Shown here: positions 10,868 through 21,995 of the stretch, one piece after another
Numbering within the stretch: the stretch's first letter is position 1
Layout: each line of letters starts with the position of its first letter
Notes under the pieces: model-generated
The model's database searches: none
The model's input: the letters and a program-made list of their open reading frames with translations, nothing else
What the model was told of the DNA's origin: nothing
Position numbers and translations under genes: made by a program
DNA from: Gambelia wislizenii
Taxonomy: Eukaryota; Chordata; Lepidosauria; Squamata; Crotaphytidae
NCBI GenBank assembly: GCA_030847615.1
Contig: JAUMIR010000004.1
Location: forward strand, 233,922,501 to 233,986,500
Length of the DNA: 64,000 nt
Reading direction: 5' to 3'

Positions 10868-11389
10868 TTTCCCTGCACTATTGTCGGGCCTCCAAGGCTT
10901 CGCTGCTGTGTTCTTGCTGCGCCACGTCCTCCAGCAACGACTCGATCGGGGCTGCTCGCCTCTCAGCTGCTAGGATGAGCTCAGCGGCAGAGGAGCTATT
11001 TCAATCACTTGGAGCTCCCCTTGCCCCCCCCCCGTCTGCTGGGCCTGTTCCAGCGATGGGGAAGCATTGGAGGTGCTGCTTTGCTCCTGCAGGAGAGACT
11101 CCGGCAGCAGGGTGGTGGCTTGGGAGCTCTCCCGCAACATGTTGTCACCGCGGGCATTCCTATCTTTCTTCTTTGCCTCCTTAACCATGTTAGAGCTGGA
11201 GAGTCCTCCGGGCAGAAGCCAGGACGAGAGGACGAGAGAGGAAAGGGAAAGGAAAGATTTTTTTTAAGGGCTAGACGAGAAGAAGAGGCTTGGGAGGCAA
11301 AGGGGGCTGCAGGGAGGGAAGATGACATAATCAAAGGCAAAAAAGGAAAAAATAAAAGGAAAGGAGTGAAGAAAGGCAAAAGGAACCTC

Positions 11390-11570
11390 TGCTCTGGGTG
11401 ACGCAGGAAGAAAAACTGAAGATGTGAGGGCAGGGAAGAAGGGAGGAGCAACGATCCCGGCCGTCACATGACTTAGTTTTAAATTTCTTCCTGCCTCTTT
11501 CTCTGGGTGGTGGAGGAGCATAGCCTATCTGTGCTGAATTTTGGATTCCTCTTCTCACCAACCCAGAGAA
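11390..11570. repeat. right inverted terminal repeat of DIRS C
   Basis: It contains the reverse complement of the left repeat, including 'ggtggaggagcatagcctat' and 'gtgctgaattttggattcct', and ends with 'ctcaccaacccagagaa', the tip predicted by the ICR. Confidence 0.78.
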
Positions 11571-12375
11571 ATGGCTACAGCCATGTGGAAGAAAGAAGGG
11601 GACAGGAGCACACAAACACACTTCCTACCAGGAGCATAGGCAGGAAACAGCCTGGCTAGCTGGGGGTCATCCCTCCTAGATGACCTCCCAGGTAGGCAGT
11701 CCTTAAAAAGTGTTCCCTTTTCTAGGAGGAAGTGGGGAGGAACTACCCAAGCAAGACAGTTGCTCTGTAGCCCTCCTCACTGGGAAAAAGTCTTCCCTGT
11801 CCCCCCCAGTGCCTATGAGGGAAGGTTTAATGGATGGTGTAATTGTATTGTTGTTGCTGTTGCTGCTGTTGCTGCTGGGTATTATTATTAGGGTTTAAAT
11901 CTTGAGTTGTCTTGTGGGTCCACAGCAACAAAAGATATTTAAAGGGGTTCCGTTGTAAAGAAAAGGTTATGAGCCACTGTTCTAGAAGATAGACATAATT
12001 CTGTGATAGACATAATTCTGTGAATGAATCATCTGTACCTCATTCATGCCTAATTGCCAGTTTATAGACCACTCAGCCAGTTTGAGAAAATCTGTAAAAA
12101 GATATAATATTTATCCAGTAAAAATGATATAAACTCCACGCAGACAAACACACTAAAAGAATAGGACACCCATAACCAAGATTCTCTCTCAAAGTGGTTC
12201 ACCTGCTCAAGTGACTGCTACTGAGATATGCCTTTTTATATTTTTAAGCTGTCATTGAATGTCTATGTAATATTTAAAAATTAGGTTATCATTTATGAAA
12301 ATGTTACCTATACAGTAAAACCTATCTTTTAGTGTCCTTGAAATGTTACAACAATAACAGTTGTATACGTGATAT
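11571..12375. other. intergenic or intronic, no gene seen; CTG/TTG trinucleotide tract
   Basis: No coding or mobile-element protein is readable. A short imperfect trinucleotide tract (TTG/CTG) lies at ~11843-11880. The AT-rich remainder looks like ordinary intron. Confidence 0.5.
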
Positions 12376-12378
12376 ACT

Positions 12379-12532
12379 AAACCATGGGTGGGAATTGAGT
12401 GGCCCTCCTCATGTTGTTGGATGGTAAGTCTCAGCACCCACTACGACGGATACTGCTAGCTAGGGCTGATGGGAGTTGCAAGAAAACAACATCTGGAGGA
12501 CAGCATGGTTCACACTGCTGCACTATAGTGGG
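12379..12532. mobile_element. MITE-like dispersed repeat ('ggccctcc...atgttgttgga' type)
   Basis: The left part 'gtggccctcctcatgttgtt' and the right part 'agggctgatgggagttgcaa' with 'aacaacatctggagga' are nearly inverted copies. This is the pattern of a common reptile MITE-like repeat, recognised from memory. A related copy lies at ~15596-15729. Confidence 0.55.
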
Positions 12533-12675
12533 TCAACCAAATGCTGAAGAGGAAGCTCCTGATCTGGTTCTCATGGCAATGCTAGAAGAGCAGAAGCTGG
12601 GAAATCAGAGAGAACTCATGGTCAGGGGCAGTTCTGAACTTGTTATCACAACACTAAACCAAAGATTCAGCAATA

Positions 12676-13152
12676 CAGTTGCCCCTCCACATTCATGAAC
12701 TTAGCATTCGTGGTTTTGATTATTTGCAGTTTTGGGAGGGCCCCCCTGCCCTCCCAAAACCGTGGCAAGGAGCCTCCTGGAGGCCCCGTGAAGGCCCTGG
12801 GTGGGAGGGGGAGGCCCGGGGAGGCCTTAGAAGGCTCCGTGAAGGCCCAGGGAGGGAGAGGGCAGGCCCAGGGTGGGAGAGGGGAGGCCCGGGGTGGGAG
12901 GGGGAGGCCCGGGGAGGCCTCCAGAGACACTCCGGAGGCCCTGTGCAGGCCTTGGGAGGGAGGAGGAGGGTCTCTGGAGGCCCCGTGAAGGCCTTGGAAG
13001 GGAGTGGGGAGTCTGGGGAAAGCGACTATGGGGCCTCTGGAGGCCCCATGGTTGCTTTGGCGGGGAAGGGGGAGGGCAGGCATTATTCGCGGAATTTTCA
13101 CATTCGTGGGCGTCTGGGGAACCTAACCCCCGCGAATGTTAAGGGACGACTG
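12676..13152 (-). mobile_element. Tigger/pogo-like MITE with GC-rich internal repeats
   Basis: The terminal inverted repeats are 'cagttgcccctccacattca' and its counterpart ending 'gttaagggacgactg', flanked by TA at 12674-12675 and 13153-13154. The inside is a GC-rich array of degenerate 'aggccccgtgaaggcc' units. Relative to the copy at 19991-22108 it is inverted, since its left end matches that copy's right end, including a 'ttttgggagggcccccc' hairpin motif. It has no transposase, so it is non-autonomous. Confidence 0.78.
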
Positions 13153-13449
13153 TATATCAAAATGCTGACACTGGTAAAGTGATACACCTGAAAACACTGT
13201 ATGGAAGACAAATGAAACAGTACCTATCTGGATAGTCACTATCAGCATAGAATTGCTCACTGCATTACTGTCAATATCACTTTAATGTAAGGGTGGGCAA
13301 CAATGGAAGGCTGGGGGGCTGCTTTAGCCTCCTAGGAGACCCTGGAGGGCCATACCTACTCCTGTCCACTACCACACAGTCCAAAGTTGCCTCCTAAATG
13401 CATTCTCACCATGCTTGGTGTTAAAAAAAAGGCCTCACCTAGGCCTAAA

Positions 13450-13633
13450 CTTGGGGGGGGGGGCAGAAAATGCACCCACACCCCCTAGTGGATCTTTGGG
13501 AGCATTTGGGGGCATTTTTTTTAAATGCATTTTTTTACCCTGGGGGCTTGGGGGGCTCCATATGTGGTGAGAATGCCTTCTACACCCCCTAGAGTGCTTT
13601 TGGGGGCATTCTGAAGCAAATATATATATATAC

Positions 13634-13670
<37 letters not shown>

Positions 13671-13672
13671 GT
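13450..13672. repeat. simple repeats: G/T-rich tract, (TA)n and (CA)n
   Basis: Runs of G and T lie at 13449-13560. An alternating TA tract (~13620-13645) runs straight into a (CA)n tract (~13646-13670). Such microsatellites are length-variable; no other function is visible. Confidence 0.85.
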
Positions 13673-13689
13673 AAGATTACCCCTGGGGC

Positions 13690-15331
13690 CACCTGGGGCC
13701 CGCACTTTGCCCATCCCTGCTTGAGTTTGTGAAGGTTTCTTGGTAAGCAGATTTTTAATAGAATGGTAGCAATATTTTTGGTTAATTAACTGGATTAAAA
13801 ACTGTCACAATACAAAAACTGATTGCCTGGGGAAAAAAGTGTTTCTCTTACTGAAGTCTAGTCCCTGAGATGTGTTTTTAACAACAACAACAACAACAAA
13901 AAGTACAACAGTAGCTAATCAGTTTCCATATTGGTACTCAAACTTAATAATGAGAAGACCATATTTTAAACAATGTGCAAATAAATGTACCTGACTCATA
14001 CAAAAACTGAAATGAGTATTCAGCTACTTTATTCCCAAACCCACCCCTGTTCTAACACATTTAATCTAGCTCTCATAATCACCAGAGCAACTGCAGCCAA
14101 TCCATGACTGTACATTCCCACAACCATAAGACCAAACATTAGAATTAACTGGATGTTTAGAACACCTAACAGCAAGACAACGTGGTCTTCATATAATGAA
14201 AGTAAGGTTCACAATTTAATATACAGGACAGAACATGAGAGACTTGAAAAGAAAGGCCAGATGAGCATTTTCTAATTATTTATGTGTTGTACACTCTACC
14301 AAGTTGGGAATTTCCTTTCTAGTTCTAAGATACTCGTACTCTAGTACTGCAAAATTCATATAAGCAAGAATTGGAGACTGACAACTTATTTCATATAGGT
14401 AGCCATGTTCCTAAATGGTAAGAAAAATACAAACACAATACATTTCTTTAACCCCACTTAACAAAGTTCTGAGTACACATGAGTAATAAGAAAATAAACA
14501 GAAACTACATTTTGACTAAGGCAATATTTGGCTATTTCAGTTAATTCCCTTTAGGCTAATTAACAGCTATGGGTGACCTTTAGCTTTGGCAGATTCCAAT
14601 CATCCAATGCACTGGGTTTTAACAAATATCCAAATAGGATTGATTACTGATTCATGCATTATAAAGAGCACAATTCTATGCCATTTTAAAGGCTGGAATT
14701 ACATTCCATAATAGGCTGATTAGACTACAAATGAGATATTATGCACACAACCATCACACTATAATAATGTTGATGCTACCATATCTACATTAAACTCAAA
14801 TAAAAACTCAAATACATCATTTTAGACTGAAACTGAACCTTGCAAAAACTATTTATGTTCATATCATTTGAATTAAAAGCATATTAAATGGATTCATTAG
14901 AAAATGCTCCTCTTTGCCTTGCTTTTTTCTGACAATGTCTACATCCTTAGGCTACAAAATAATTTTTATAACTGGTGTAATAAATCACAAAGTGTTGACT
15001 TAAAGTTACAAAAAATTGTTGCTGAGTGATTTAAAAAATCAAATCAAAACAAATCCTTCTCTAAATTACCAGTAATACCGGTAAACCTATTGTTTATACA
15101 GGTAAACACATGAAACTGACCAAGCCATATTTCTACATATGAAATAGGTAGCTTTGCACTCACTATATACTACAGAAAACATTTCTTGTAGTCTTTCCCC
15201 ATTATTAGGGAACTAAGTCCTAAATCTAATTGTTACTTTCAAACAGAACAGATCTACTGAACCAATAGGAACTTAATAGGTCAACAGTTATATAAGTTCC
15301 TGTGATTCAGTGAATCTTCCCTGGTTGAGAT
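13690..15331. other. AT-rich intron-like sequence, nothing recognised
   Basis: Apart from a short (CAA)n at ~13890-13906, I see no coding exon, known repeat end or strong structure in this 1.6 kb. I looked for the next ATP9B exon here and did not find it. Confidence 0.5.
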
Positions 15332-15333
15332 TA

Positions 15334-15587
15334 CAGTAGGATCCCCTAATCCACTGCTTCATTATCTGCTGCTTCAATTATCCACGGTTTCAGTTTCAGC
15401 ACAGATACCATAGAGTCTTCCTAGAAAGTGTGTCCTGTCTAGCCATTTTCTAGGTCCTCCAAGGCAACTCTACGGTATTTTAAACCGGAAGTCCCATTAT
15501 TTTCAACGGCATTCACTATTATCCCTGGATTTTGTTATCAGTGGTGGGCCCTGGAACCAATCCCCTGCGAATATGGGGGTCCTACTG
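15334..15587. mobile_element. Tigger/pogo-like MITE
   Basis: The inverted termini 'cagtaggatcccctaatcca' and 'atgggggtcctactg' are flanked by TA (15332-15333 and 15588-15589). Internal text such as 'tatccacggtttcagtttca' is typical of this family. It is about 254 bp with no ORF. Confidence 0.75.
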
Positions 15588-15595
15588 TAATAGTG

Positions 15596-15729
15596 GATTT
15601 ATGCTGGGCTGTGAACTGTGTAAACTTCCAGATCTTGTTGGACTGCATCTTTCAGTATTCCTCACTATTGACCATGTTGGCCAGGGCTGCTGCAGGTTGC
15701 AGTCCAATAATGTCTGGAGAACCACATGA
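15596..15729. mobile_element. MITE-like dispersed repeat, degraded
   Basis: 'ccagatcttgttggactgca' and 'ggccagggctgctgcaggtt' followed by 'caataatgtctggaga' resemble the repeat at 12379-12532. It is degraded and assigned on motif similarity only. Confidence 0.5.
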
Positions 15730-16034
15730 GTCCCACTTCTGATTTAGGCCACAGAAAGCATGATAGTGATTTCTCTTCCTCCTTCAAATGGCTGCATGTA
15801 TTTCATAAAACATGCAAACAGTGTTTAAGTCTTAGCTTAAACTATTCCTCTTATGACCTGAAAGTTCTAGGCGGAACATTTTGTTTACACTACAGGAAGT
15901 ATAATAAGAAAAATAGGAAGTCTGCTGCTTTTTGAAGAGTAGTTCCATGTGTGAAAACATGGAAGTAATGAACTAAATTCAAGATCATAGATATAAGACG
16001 AGGTTAGATATGATATAATATCATAGATATATGA

Positions 16035-17065
16035 AGAGGTTAATTGTGGTGCCCAGAACTGGACACAGTATTCCAGGTGAGGTCTGACTAAAGCAGTATA
16101 GAGTGGCGCTGTTACTTCCCTTGATCTCGACACTATACTCCTGTTAATGCAGCCTAGAATCACACTGGCTTTTTTAGCTGCCACATCACACTGCTGACTC
16201 GTGTTCAGTTTGTGGTCCACTAAGACTCCTAGATCCCTTTCGCATGTACTGCCATCAAGCCAGGTCTCACCCATCCTATATCTATGCCTTTCATTTTTAC
16301 TGCCCAAGTGTAATATCCTACATTTCTCTCTGTTGAAATTCATTTTGTTAGTTTTGGGCCAGCTTTCTAATCTGTTAAGGTCATTTTGGATTCTGATCCT
16401 GTCCTGTGGGGTATTAGCTACCCCTCTAATTTGGTATCATCTGCAAACTTCATAAGCATACCCTCTATTCCCTCATCCAAGTCATTGATAAAGACGTTGA
16501 ATAGCACTGGGCCCAGGGCATAACCCAATGGCACCCCACTGGTCACTTCTCTCCAGGATGAAGAGGAGCCGTTGGTGACTACCCTTTAGGTTTGGTCAGT
16601 CAACCAATTACAAATCCACCTACTAGTTGCATTGTCTAGCCCACATGTTACTAACTTTTTTGCAAGGATATCATGGGGGGGACTTTGTCAAAGGCCTTAC
16701 TGAAATAAAGACACACTACATCCACAGCATTCTCTTCATCTACCCAAGTATGTAACTTTACCAAAAAAAAGAGGTAAGATTACTCTGGTTTGACTTGTTT
16801 TTTAAAAGCCCATGTTGACTTTTAGTGATCATGACATTCCTTTCTAAGTGCTTGCAGACTGTCTAATGATCTGCTCTAGAATCTTTCCTAGTATTGATGT
16901 TAGGCTGACTGGGAGATAATTATTTGGGTCTTCTCCCCCCACACCCTTTTAAAATATGGGAACAACATTTGCCCTCCTCCAGTCTGCTGAGACCTCTCCT
17001 GTTCTCCAGGAGTTCTCAAAGATTATTCCCAGTGGTTCTGAGATTACATCTGCCAGTTTTTAAAG
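16035..17065 (-). pseudogene. CR1 ORF2, reverse transcriptase C-terminal half
   Basis: The clearest block (16343-16050) reads 'KCRILHLGSKNERHRYRMGE', 'ERDLGVLVDHKLNTSQQCDV' and 'RSREVTAPLYTALVRPHLEY', diagnostic of CR1 RT. Further upstream (about 16540-16480) a degraded '[11 protein letters not shown]'-like block precedes it. Upstream at ~17060-16990 it reads through 'LADVISEPLGIIFENSW'. Frameshifts are present. The RT copies RNA at a nicked target; this copy is dead. Confidence 0.85.
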
Positions 17066-17067
17066 TA

Positions 17068-18185
17068 CCGTATATTCCAGCATATAAGACTGGGCGCATA
17101 AGATGACCCTGTCAAGGAAAATAGACATTGTGAGTAAGTTTTTTCACCAAGGGGCTAGCCTTGTTTATCAGAAGTTCATAAATCTGTCTATTCTTGTTAT
17201 TCTGTTCTTTGGGGGTTGAAAATGAGAAACTGGAATTGGTTCTTCTTTCGTTTCTCGCAAAGACTGAGTGTTGAGGGGCTATATAACTGGGAGGGGTTAT
17301 TGGAGCTAGTTTTAAGTTTCAAGCCTGTGTGTTTTCTCTTGCTTTTGAGGAGCTCTTTGCCTTAGCTCCAGAAGAATCTTGGACATACAGAAGCATGGGT
17401 GAATGTCTTCTAATGTTTATTTTGTTCTCACAAGTTTATTAATAAAAAACCATAAAGGATTTTTCAAATGGCATTTTTCTTTGCACCAGAGGAGTACTTG
17501 TTTTGCTCAGAAAAGCTCACGCTGTTTTGCTGCATGTATCACTGTTTGGATGCACAGTGAATGACCGTACTCTACATATCAAATGACAGACACCCCCCCC
17601 CCATTTTTAAGTTAAAATATAGACTTTGCCCCCCCCCATCCAGCCAGCCAACTGGCTGGAAAGCCTGCCCCCCACCAGCCAGCCAGCTCAGTGGCTGTAG
17701 ATGATGGAATAGTCTGTGAAATTAATGGACTGAGAACAGCTAAAAAAACATGGGATACTTTGAAAAATCTCTGTGATGTTCAATCTTTGGAAAGTAAGGT
17801 TTCATTAATAATGAAGTTGGTTAATATAAAGCTATCAAATCCCAAATTTTTGAATGAGCACATTAATGATTTTAGAGCCACACTGGCAGACTTGCAAACT
17901 CCTGGAGAGGAAATCCCCAAACTATGCAAATGGAAATCTTCCTGGAAAGTTTAGCAAAATACAATCCCTAAATGGAGGTCAATTAACACTTCAAAGGCAA
18001 AGCAGTCATTCTCACAGCAGGGGGAAGGATCTGCTGGGGAAACTGCCCAGGGAATTTAACACTTCAAAGACAAGGCAGTCATTCTCACAGCAGGGGAAAA
18101 GATCGGCTGGGCATATAAGACGACCCTCCACTTTTGAGGAGATTTTCAAGTGTTAAAAAGCAGTCTTATACACAGGAATATACAG
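17068..18185. mobile_element. TA-flanked DNA transposon-like insertion containing copia-type gag
   Basis: The inverted termini are 'ccgtatattccagcatataa' (17068) and the reverse complement of 'cttatacacaggaatatac' (ending ~18185). The shared flank is TA, or up to AGTAC. Subterminal 'gcataagatgacc' and 'gcatataagacgaccc' repeat the end pattern. Inside are an LTR-like stretch (~17220-17480, with 'ctatataactgggag' and 'aataaaaaa'), a C-rich tract, a copia-type gag piece and a ~70-bp tandem duplication (17987-18044 and 18059-18113). It interrupts CR1 between HPRV- and LKELAD-type codons. Confidence 0.7.
17691..17960 (+). pseudogene. Ty1/copia-type gag fragment (UBN2-like)
   Basis: The 87-codon frame contains 'AKKTWDTLKNLCDVQSLESK' and 'LNEHINDFRATLADLQT', which resemble the UBN2/retrotransposon gag domain of copia elements (W..L...., then a helix-rich core). 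The frame then shifts and continues weakly as 'FLESLAKYNP'. No protease, integrase or RT follows. It lies inside the TA-flanked insertion, so either it was captured there or a copia copy inserted and decayed. Domain assignment is from memory of the family pattern. Confidence 0.6.
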
Positions 18186-18189
18186 TACC

Positions 18190-18949
18190 CTTGGATGTAG
18201 TTCATCTGATCCTGGAGACTTGAATTCATTTATACTGGCCAGGTATTCCTGAATAACCTCTTTATCTATTCTATGCTGCATTTCCCCTACTGCATCATCT
18301 ACTCCATTTTCTCCAAGTTAAGCACTGTACTCCTTTTGGGAGAAGACCGAGGCACAGAAGGTGTTGAGTAGCTCTGCCTTTTCTTTGTAACTTGTTAGCA
18401 TTTCTCCATTTTCTCCATTCAGCGGCCCTACCATTTCCTTGTTCTTTCTTTTGCTATGGACATAATAAAGCCCTTTTTATTGTTTTTAACCTCTCTAGCA
18501 AGCCTGAGCTCCACCTGTGCTTTTGGTTTTCTGATTTCCCCCCTACACGAGCTAGCTACTTATTTGATTTCTTCTTTGGTGATTTCTCCCCTTTTCCATT
18601 ACTTGTACATGTTCCTTTTAAGTTTTAGCTCCTTTTAAGTCTTAGTTTGAAGTTCTTTCAACATCCGTCCTGGTTTCTTTAGATACCTCCCATTTTTCCT
18701 CCTTGTTGGAACTGTTTGAAATTGTGCCTTCAATATCTCAAGCTTAAGAAGCCCCCATCCATCATTAACTCCCTTCTCTTTTAGTATTGCTGACCATGGG
18801 ATCACCCCCAGTAATTCCCTAAGTTTACTGATATCAGCTTTCTTAAAGTCTAGAAGGCATGTTTGACTACACTTGGCTTCCCCTTGACTCTGAATAACAA
18901 ACTCCAGGAGAACATGGTCACTCCCCCCTAAGGATCCTGCTACTTTTAC
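18190..18949 (-). pseudogene. CR1 ORF2, region between endonuclease and RT
   Basis: The minus strand reads 'VKVAGSLGGSDHVLLEF' (18949-18890), the end of the CR1 endonuclease domain, then 'LLDFKKADISKLRELLG' and 'VNDGWGLLKLEILKAQ', the linker typical of CR1. Towards 18190 RT begins in broken frames ('EFKSPGSDELHPRV'). It continues on the other side of the 17068-18185 insertion. Confidence 0.8.
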
Positions 18950-19446
18950 TGTCAGGAAATGACATGGATGTGACCACAAGATGGAGCTGTAAGCTTAGTA
19001 ATGAAAGTAGTTAAGCTCCAGTGGCAGGTGTGTGAGAGAGTTAGCACTTGAGAGCATACACACCTGAGATGCCTGATGTAACAGGCATTGTTAAACTGGC
19101 TATAAAAAGGAGATGGGAATTATCTCCTGTGTGGGTTTGTTGTGGATGGTGAAGCAGTTTGTTGGTTTGAGAGAGATTTATGAGTATTAGAGATGGCTGT
19201 CCTATACTCTGTATATATATTGTAAATATACTGCAAACAAAGATTAAAGCCCTCAAGTTGAGTGAAGGCTGGCCTTGTTGCTGTCTTTATTTGGCAAGCC
19301 AGAGCTCAAGGCAGTGTGCTGGGGTGAAGGAATTTTTCCTTCTCAGCCTGAAGTCTTTTGCAGAAGTCTCTCCAGAAACCTTCTCCCTGGCGCCCTGTCA
19401 ACATGGAACAACTCTGCGGGTGGTTGTGGTGGACACAGTGTGTCTT
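18950..19446 (+). mobile_element. probable solo LTR inserted in CR1
   Basis: About 497 bp, starting TGTCAGGAAATGACATGG, with a TATA-like 'ctggctataaaaaggag' (~19096-19112) and a polyA-signal-like 'agattaaag' downstream. It sits exactly between the CR1 codons for 'LVNGVDIGA' and 'VKVAGS'. The flanks 'tttac' and 'tctac' could be a degraded 5-bp duplication. No internal retroelement genes are present. The right edge is uncertain. Confidence 0.55.
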
Positions 19447-19988
19447 TCTACGCCCCAATATCTACCCCATTAACCAGATCATCTGTTTGTTAGGATCAGA
19501 TCTAAAACAGCTGATCCCCTAGTTGCCTCTTCTATCTTCTGGAAAATGAAATTGTCTGCAAGGCAAGTGAGGAATTTGTTGGATCTTAAATTTTCGGCAG
19601 AGCTGGACTTCCAACAAATATCAGGATAGTTAAAATCCTGCATTATTACTACACCACTCCTTTCTGAATGTGTGGTCACCTCTTCTAGGAAGGCATCATC
19701 CAAGTCCTCAGTTTGGCTTGGAGGTCTGTAGAAGACCCCCACAATGATATTCCTGCTGTTTCTCTCCACCTTGATTTTTACCCAGATGCTCTTAACCTGG
19801 CTCCCAGGATTTAGGTCATGTATCTGTTCATAGGTGTACTCATCCTTAACGTATAATGCTACTCCATCACCCTTTCCATTCGATCTATTTCTCTGAATTA
19901 GATTATACCCCTCTATTACTACATTCCAATCAGGAGACTCATCCCACTAGGTTTCAGTGATGCTTATTAAATCATATTTGCTTTGATG
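19447..19988 (-). pseudogene. CR1 ORF2, apurinic-type endonuclease
   Basis: The minus strand encodes '[19 protein letters not shown]' (catalytic Glu in the ETWW block), '[13 protein letters not shown]', '[14 protein letters not shown]' (the usual GDFN block with Gly replaced by Gln) and '[13 protein letters not shown]'. These are the ordered blocks of a CR1 APE-like endonuclease that nicks target DNA. Stops and a shift near 19495 are present. The extreme N-terminus lies beyond the Tigger-like insertion at 22186-22111. Confidence 0.85.
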
Positions 19989-20084
19989 TACAGTCGTCCC
20001 TTCACATTCGCGGGGGTTCCGTTCCGCGGACCCCCGCGAATGTGAAAAATCCGTGAATAACAAACACCCCTCCCCCTCCCTCCC

Positions 20085-20999
20085 CAGGCCTTCGCAGGGC
20101 CTTGCTAGGCCCCGCGGAGGTCTCCCCGGCCCTTCCTCCCTCCCTGCCCAGGCCTTCGCGGGGCCTTGCTAGGCCCCGCGGAGGCCTCCCCGGCCCTCCC
20201 TCCCTCCCTCCCTCCCCAGGCCTTCGCGGGGCCTTGCTAGGCCCCACGGAGGTCTCCCCGGCCCTCCCTCCCTCCCTCCCTCTCCAGGCCTTCGCGGGGC
20301 CTTGCTAGGCCCCGTGGAGGTCTCCCCGGCCCTCCCTCCCCCCTCACCAGGCCTTCGCGGGGCCTTGCTAGGCCCCGCGGAGGTCTCCCCGGCCCTTCCT
20401 CCCTCCCTCACCAGGCCTTCGCGGGGCCTTGCTAGGCCCCGCGGAGGCCTCCCCGGCCCTTCCTCCCTCCCTCCCCAGGCCTTCGCGGGGCCTTGCTAGG
20501 CCCCGCGGAGGCCTCCCTGGCCCTCCCGCCCTCCCTCCCCAGGCCTTCGCGGGGCCTTCCTAGGCCCCACGGAGGCCTCCCCGGCCCTCCCTCCCTCCCC
20601 AGGCCTTCGCGGGGCCTTGCTAGGCCCTGCGGAGGCCTCCCTGGCCCTCCCGCCCTCCCTCCCCAGGCCTTCGCGGGGCCTTCCTAGGCCCCACGGAGGC
20701 CTCCCCGGCCCTCCCTCCCTCCCCAGGCCTTCGCGGGGCCTTCCTAGGCCCCGCGGAGGTCTCCCCGGCCCTTCCTCCCTCCCTGCCCAGGCCTCCGCGG
20801 GGCCTAGCGGCCCTCCCTCCCTCCTTCCCCAGGCCTTCGCGGGGCCTTGCTAGGCCCCACGGAGGCCTCCTAGGCCCTCCCTCTCTGCCCAGGCCTTCGT
20901 GGGGCCTTGCTAGGCCCCACGGAGGCCTCCCCGGCCCTCCCTCCCTCCCTCCCTCCCCAGGCCTTCGCGGGGCCTTGCTAGGCCCCACGGAGGTCTCCC
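20085..20999. repeat. GC-rich minisatellite, unit type 1 (~60 bp)
   Basis: About 14 tandem units of a ~60-bp motif: a CCCTCC-rich stretch, 'ccaggccttcgcggggcc', 'ttgctaggccccgcggag' and 'gcctccccggcc'. Units differ by a few substitutions and by the number of CCTC repeats. CpG is frequent and often intact. Confidence 0.9.
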
Positions 21000-21995
21000 C
21001 GGCCCACGAAGGCCTCCCCCTCCCTCCCCAGGCCTTCGCGGGGCCTCCGGAGGGCCTCCGGGGGTCCCGCGAAGGCCTTCGCACCGCTCCCCAGGCCTTC
21101 GCAGGGCCTCCGGAGGGCCTCCGGGGGTCCCGCGAAGGCCTCCCCACCCCTCCCCAGGCCTTCGCGGGGCCTCCGGAGGCCTTCGCGGGGCCTCCGGAGG
21201 GCCTCCGGGGGTCCCACGAAGGCCTCCCCACCCCTCCCCAGGCCTTCGCGGGGCCTCCGGAGGGCCTCGCGAAGGCCTTCGCACCGCTCCCCAAGCCTTC
21301 GTGGGGCCTCCGGGGGTTCCGCGGAAGGCCTCCCCACCCCTCCCCAGGCCTTCGCGGGGCCTCCGGAGGCCTTCGCGGGGCCTCCGGAGGGCCTCCGGGG
21401 GTCCCGCGAAGGCCTCCCCACCCCTCCCCAGGCCTTCGCGGGGCCTCCGGAGGGCCTCCGGGGGTCCCGCGAAGGCCTCCCCACCCCTCCCCAGGCCTTC
21501 GCGGGGCCTCCGGAGGGCCTCCGGGGGTCCCGCGAAGGCCTCCCCACCCCTCCCCAGGCCTTCGCGGGGCCTCCGGGGGTCCCACGAAGGCCTCCCCACC
21601 CCTCCCCAGGCCTTCGCGGGGCCTCCGGAGGGCCTCCGGGGGTCCCTCGAAGGCCTCCCCACCCCTCCCCAGGCCTTCGCGGGGCCTCCGGAGGGCCTCC
21701 GGGGGTCCTGCGAAGGCCTTCGCACCGCTCCCCAGGCCTTCGCGGGGCCTCCGGGGGGCCTCCGGGGGTCCCGCGAAGGCCTCCCCACCCCTCCCCGGGC
21801 CTTCGCGGGGCCTCCGGAGGGCCTCTGGGGGTCCTGCGAAGGCCTCCCCACCTCTCCCCATGCCTTCGCGGGGCCTCCGGAGGGCCTCCGGGGGTCCCGC
21901 GAAGGCCTCCCCACCCCTCCCCATGCCTTCGCGGGGCCTCCGGAGGGCCTCCGGGGGTCCCGCGAAGGCCTCCCCACCCCTCCCTAGGCCTTCGC
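21000..21995. repeat. GC-rich minisatellite, unit type 2 (~63 bp)
   Basis: About 15 tandem units of 'cctccccacccctcccca', 'ggccttcgcggggcctcc', 'ggagggcctccgggggtc' and 'ccgcgaa'. They share the 'ggccttcgcggggcc' core with type 1 but have a different spacer. Some units carry a shorter extra copy (~21170-21200) or a 'cttcgcaccgctccc' variant. Confidence 0.9.

Larger units (their letters stand above)
5877..11570 (-). mobile_element. DIRS-like retrotransposon C, complete layout but decayed
   Basis: All DIRS modules are present in the family's order on the minus strand: gag (~10870-9079), RT (9071-8136), RNase H (~8105-7267) and tyrosine recombinase (7116-6198), flanked by inverted terminal repeats (5877-6057 and ~11390-11570). 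An internal complementary region sits beside the recombinase end. The right end finishes in 'caccaacccagagaa'. The left end lacks the outermost ~50 bases that other copies and its own ICR predict. Numerous frameshifts, a YLDN instead of YLDD in RT and a lost Arg in the recombinase show it is inactive. DIRS elements integrate with a tyrosine recombinase rather than a DDE integrase. Confidence 0.88.

Noticed and set aside
12667..13182. Open frames of 144-167 codons on both strands
   Set aside because: Same cause: degenerate GC-rich repeats inside a Tigger-like MITE.
13690..15331. A possible next ATP9B exon
   Set aside because: No minus-strand segment with splice signals encodes the expected GLLDLELNRLTK-like peptide here or elsewhere left of 30139.
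20085..21995. Regular repeats that could suggest a CRISPR array
   Set aside because: The repeats have no unique spacers and the DNA is vertebrate. They are tandem minisatellite units.
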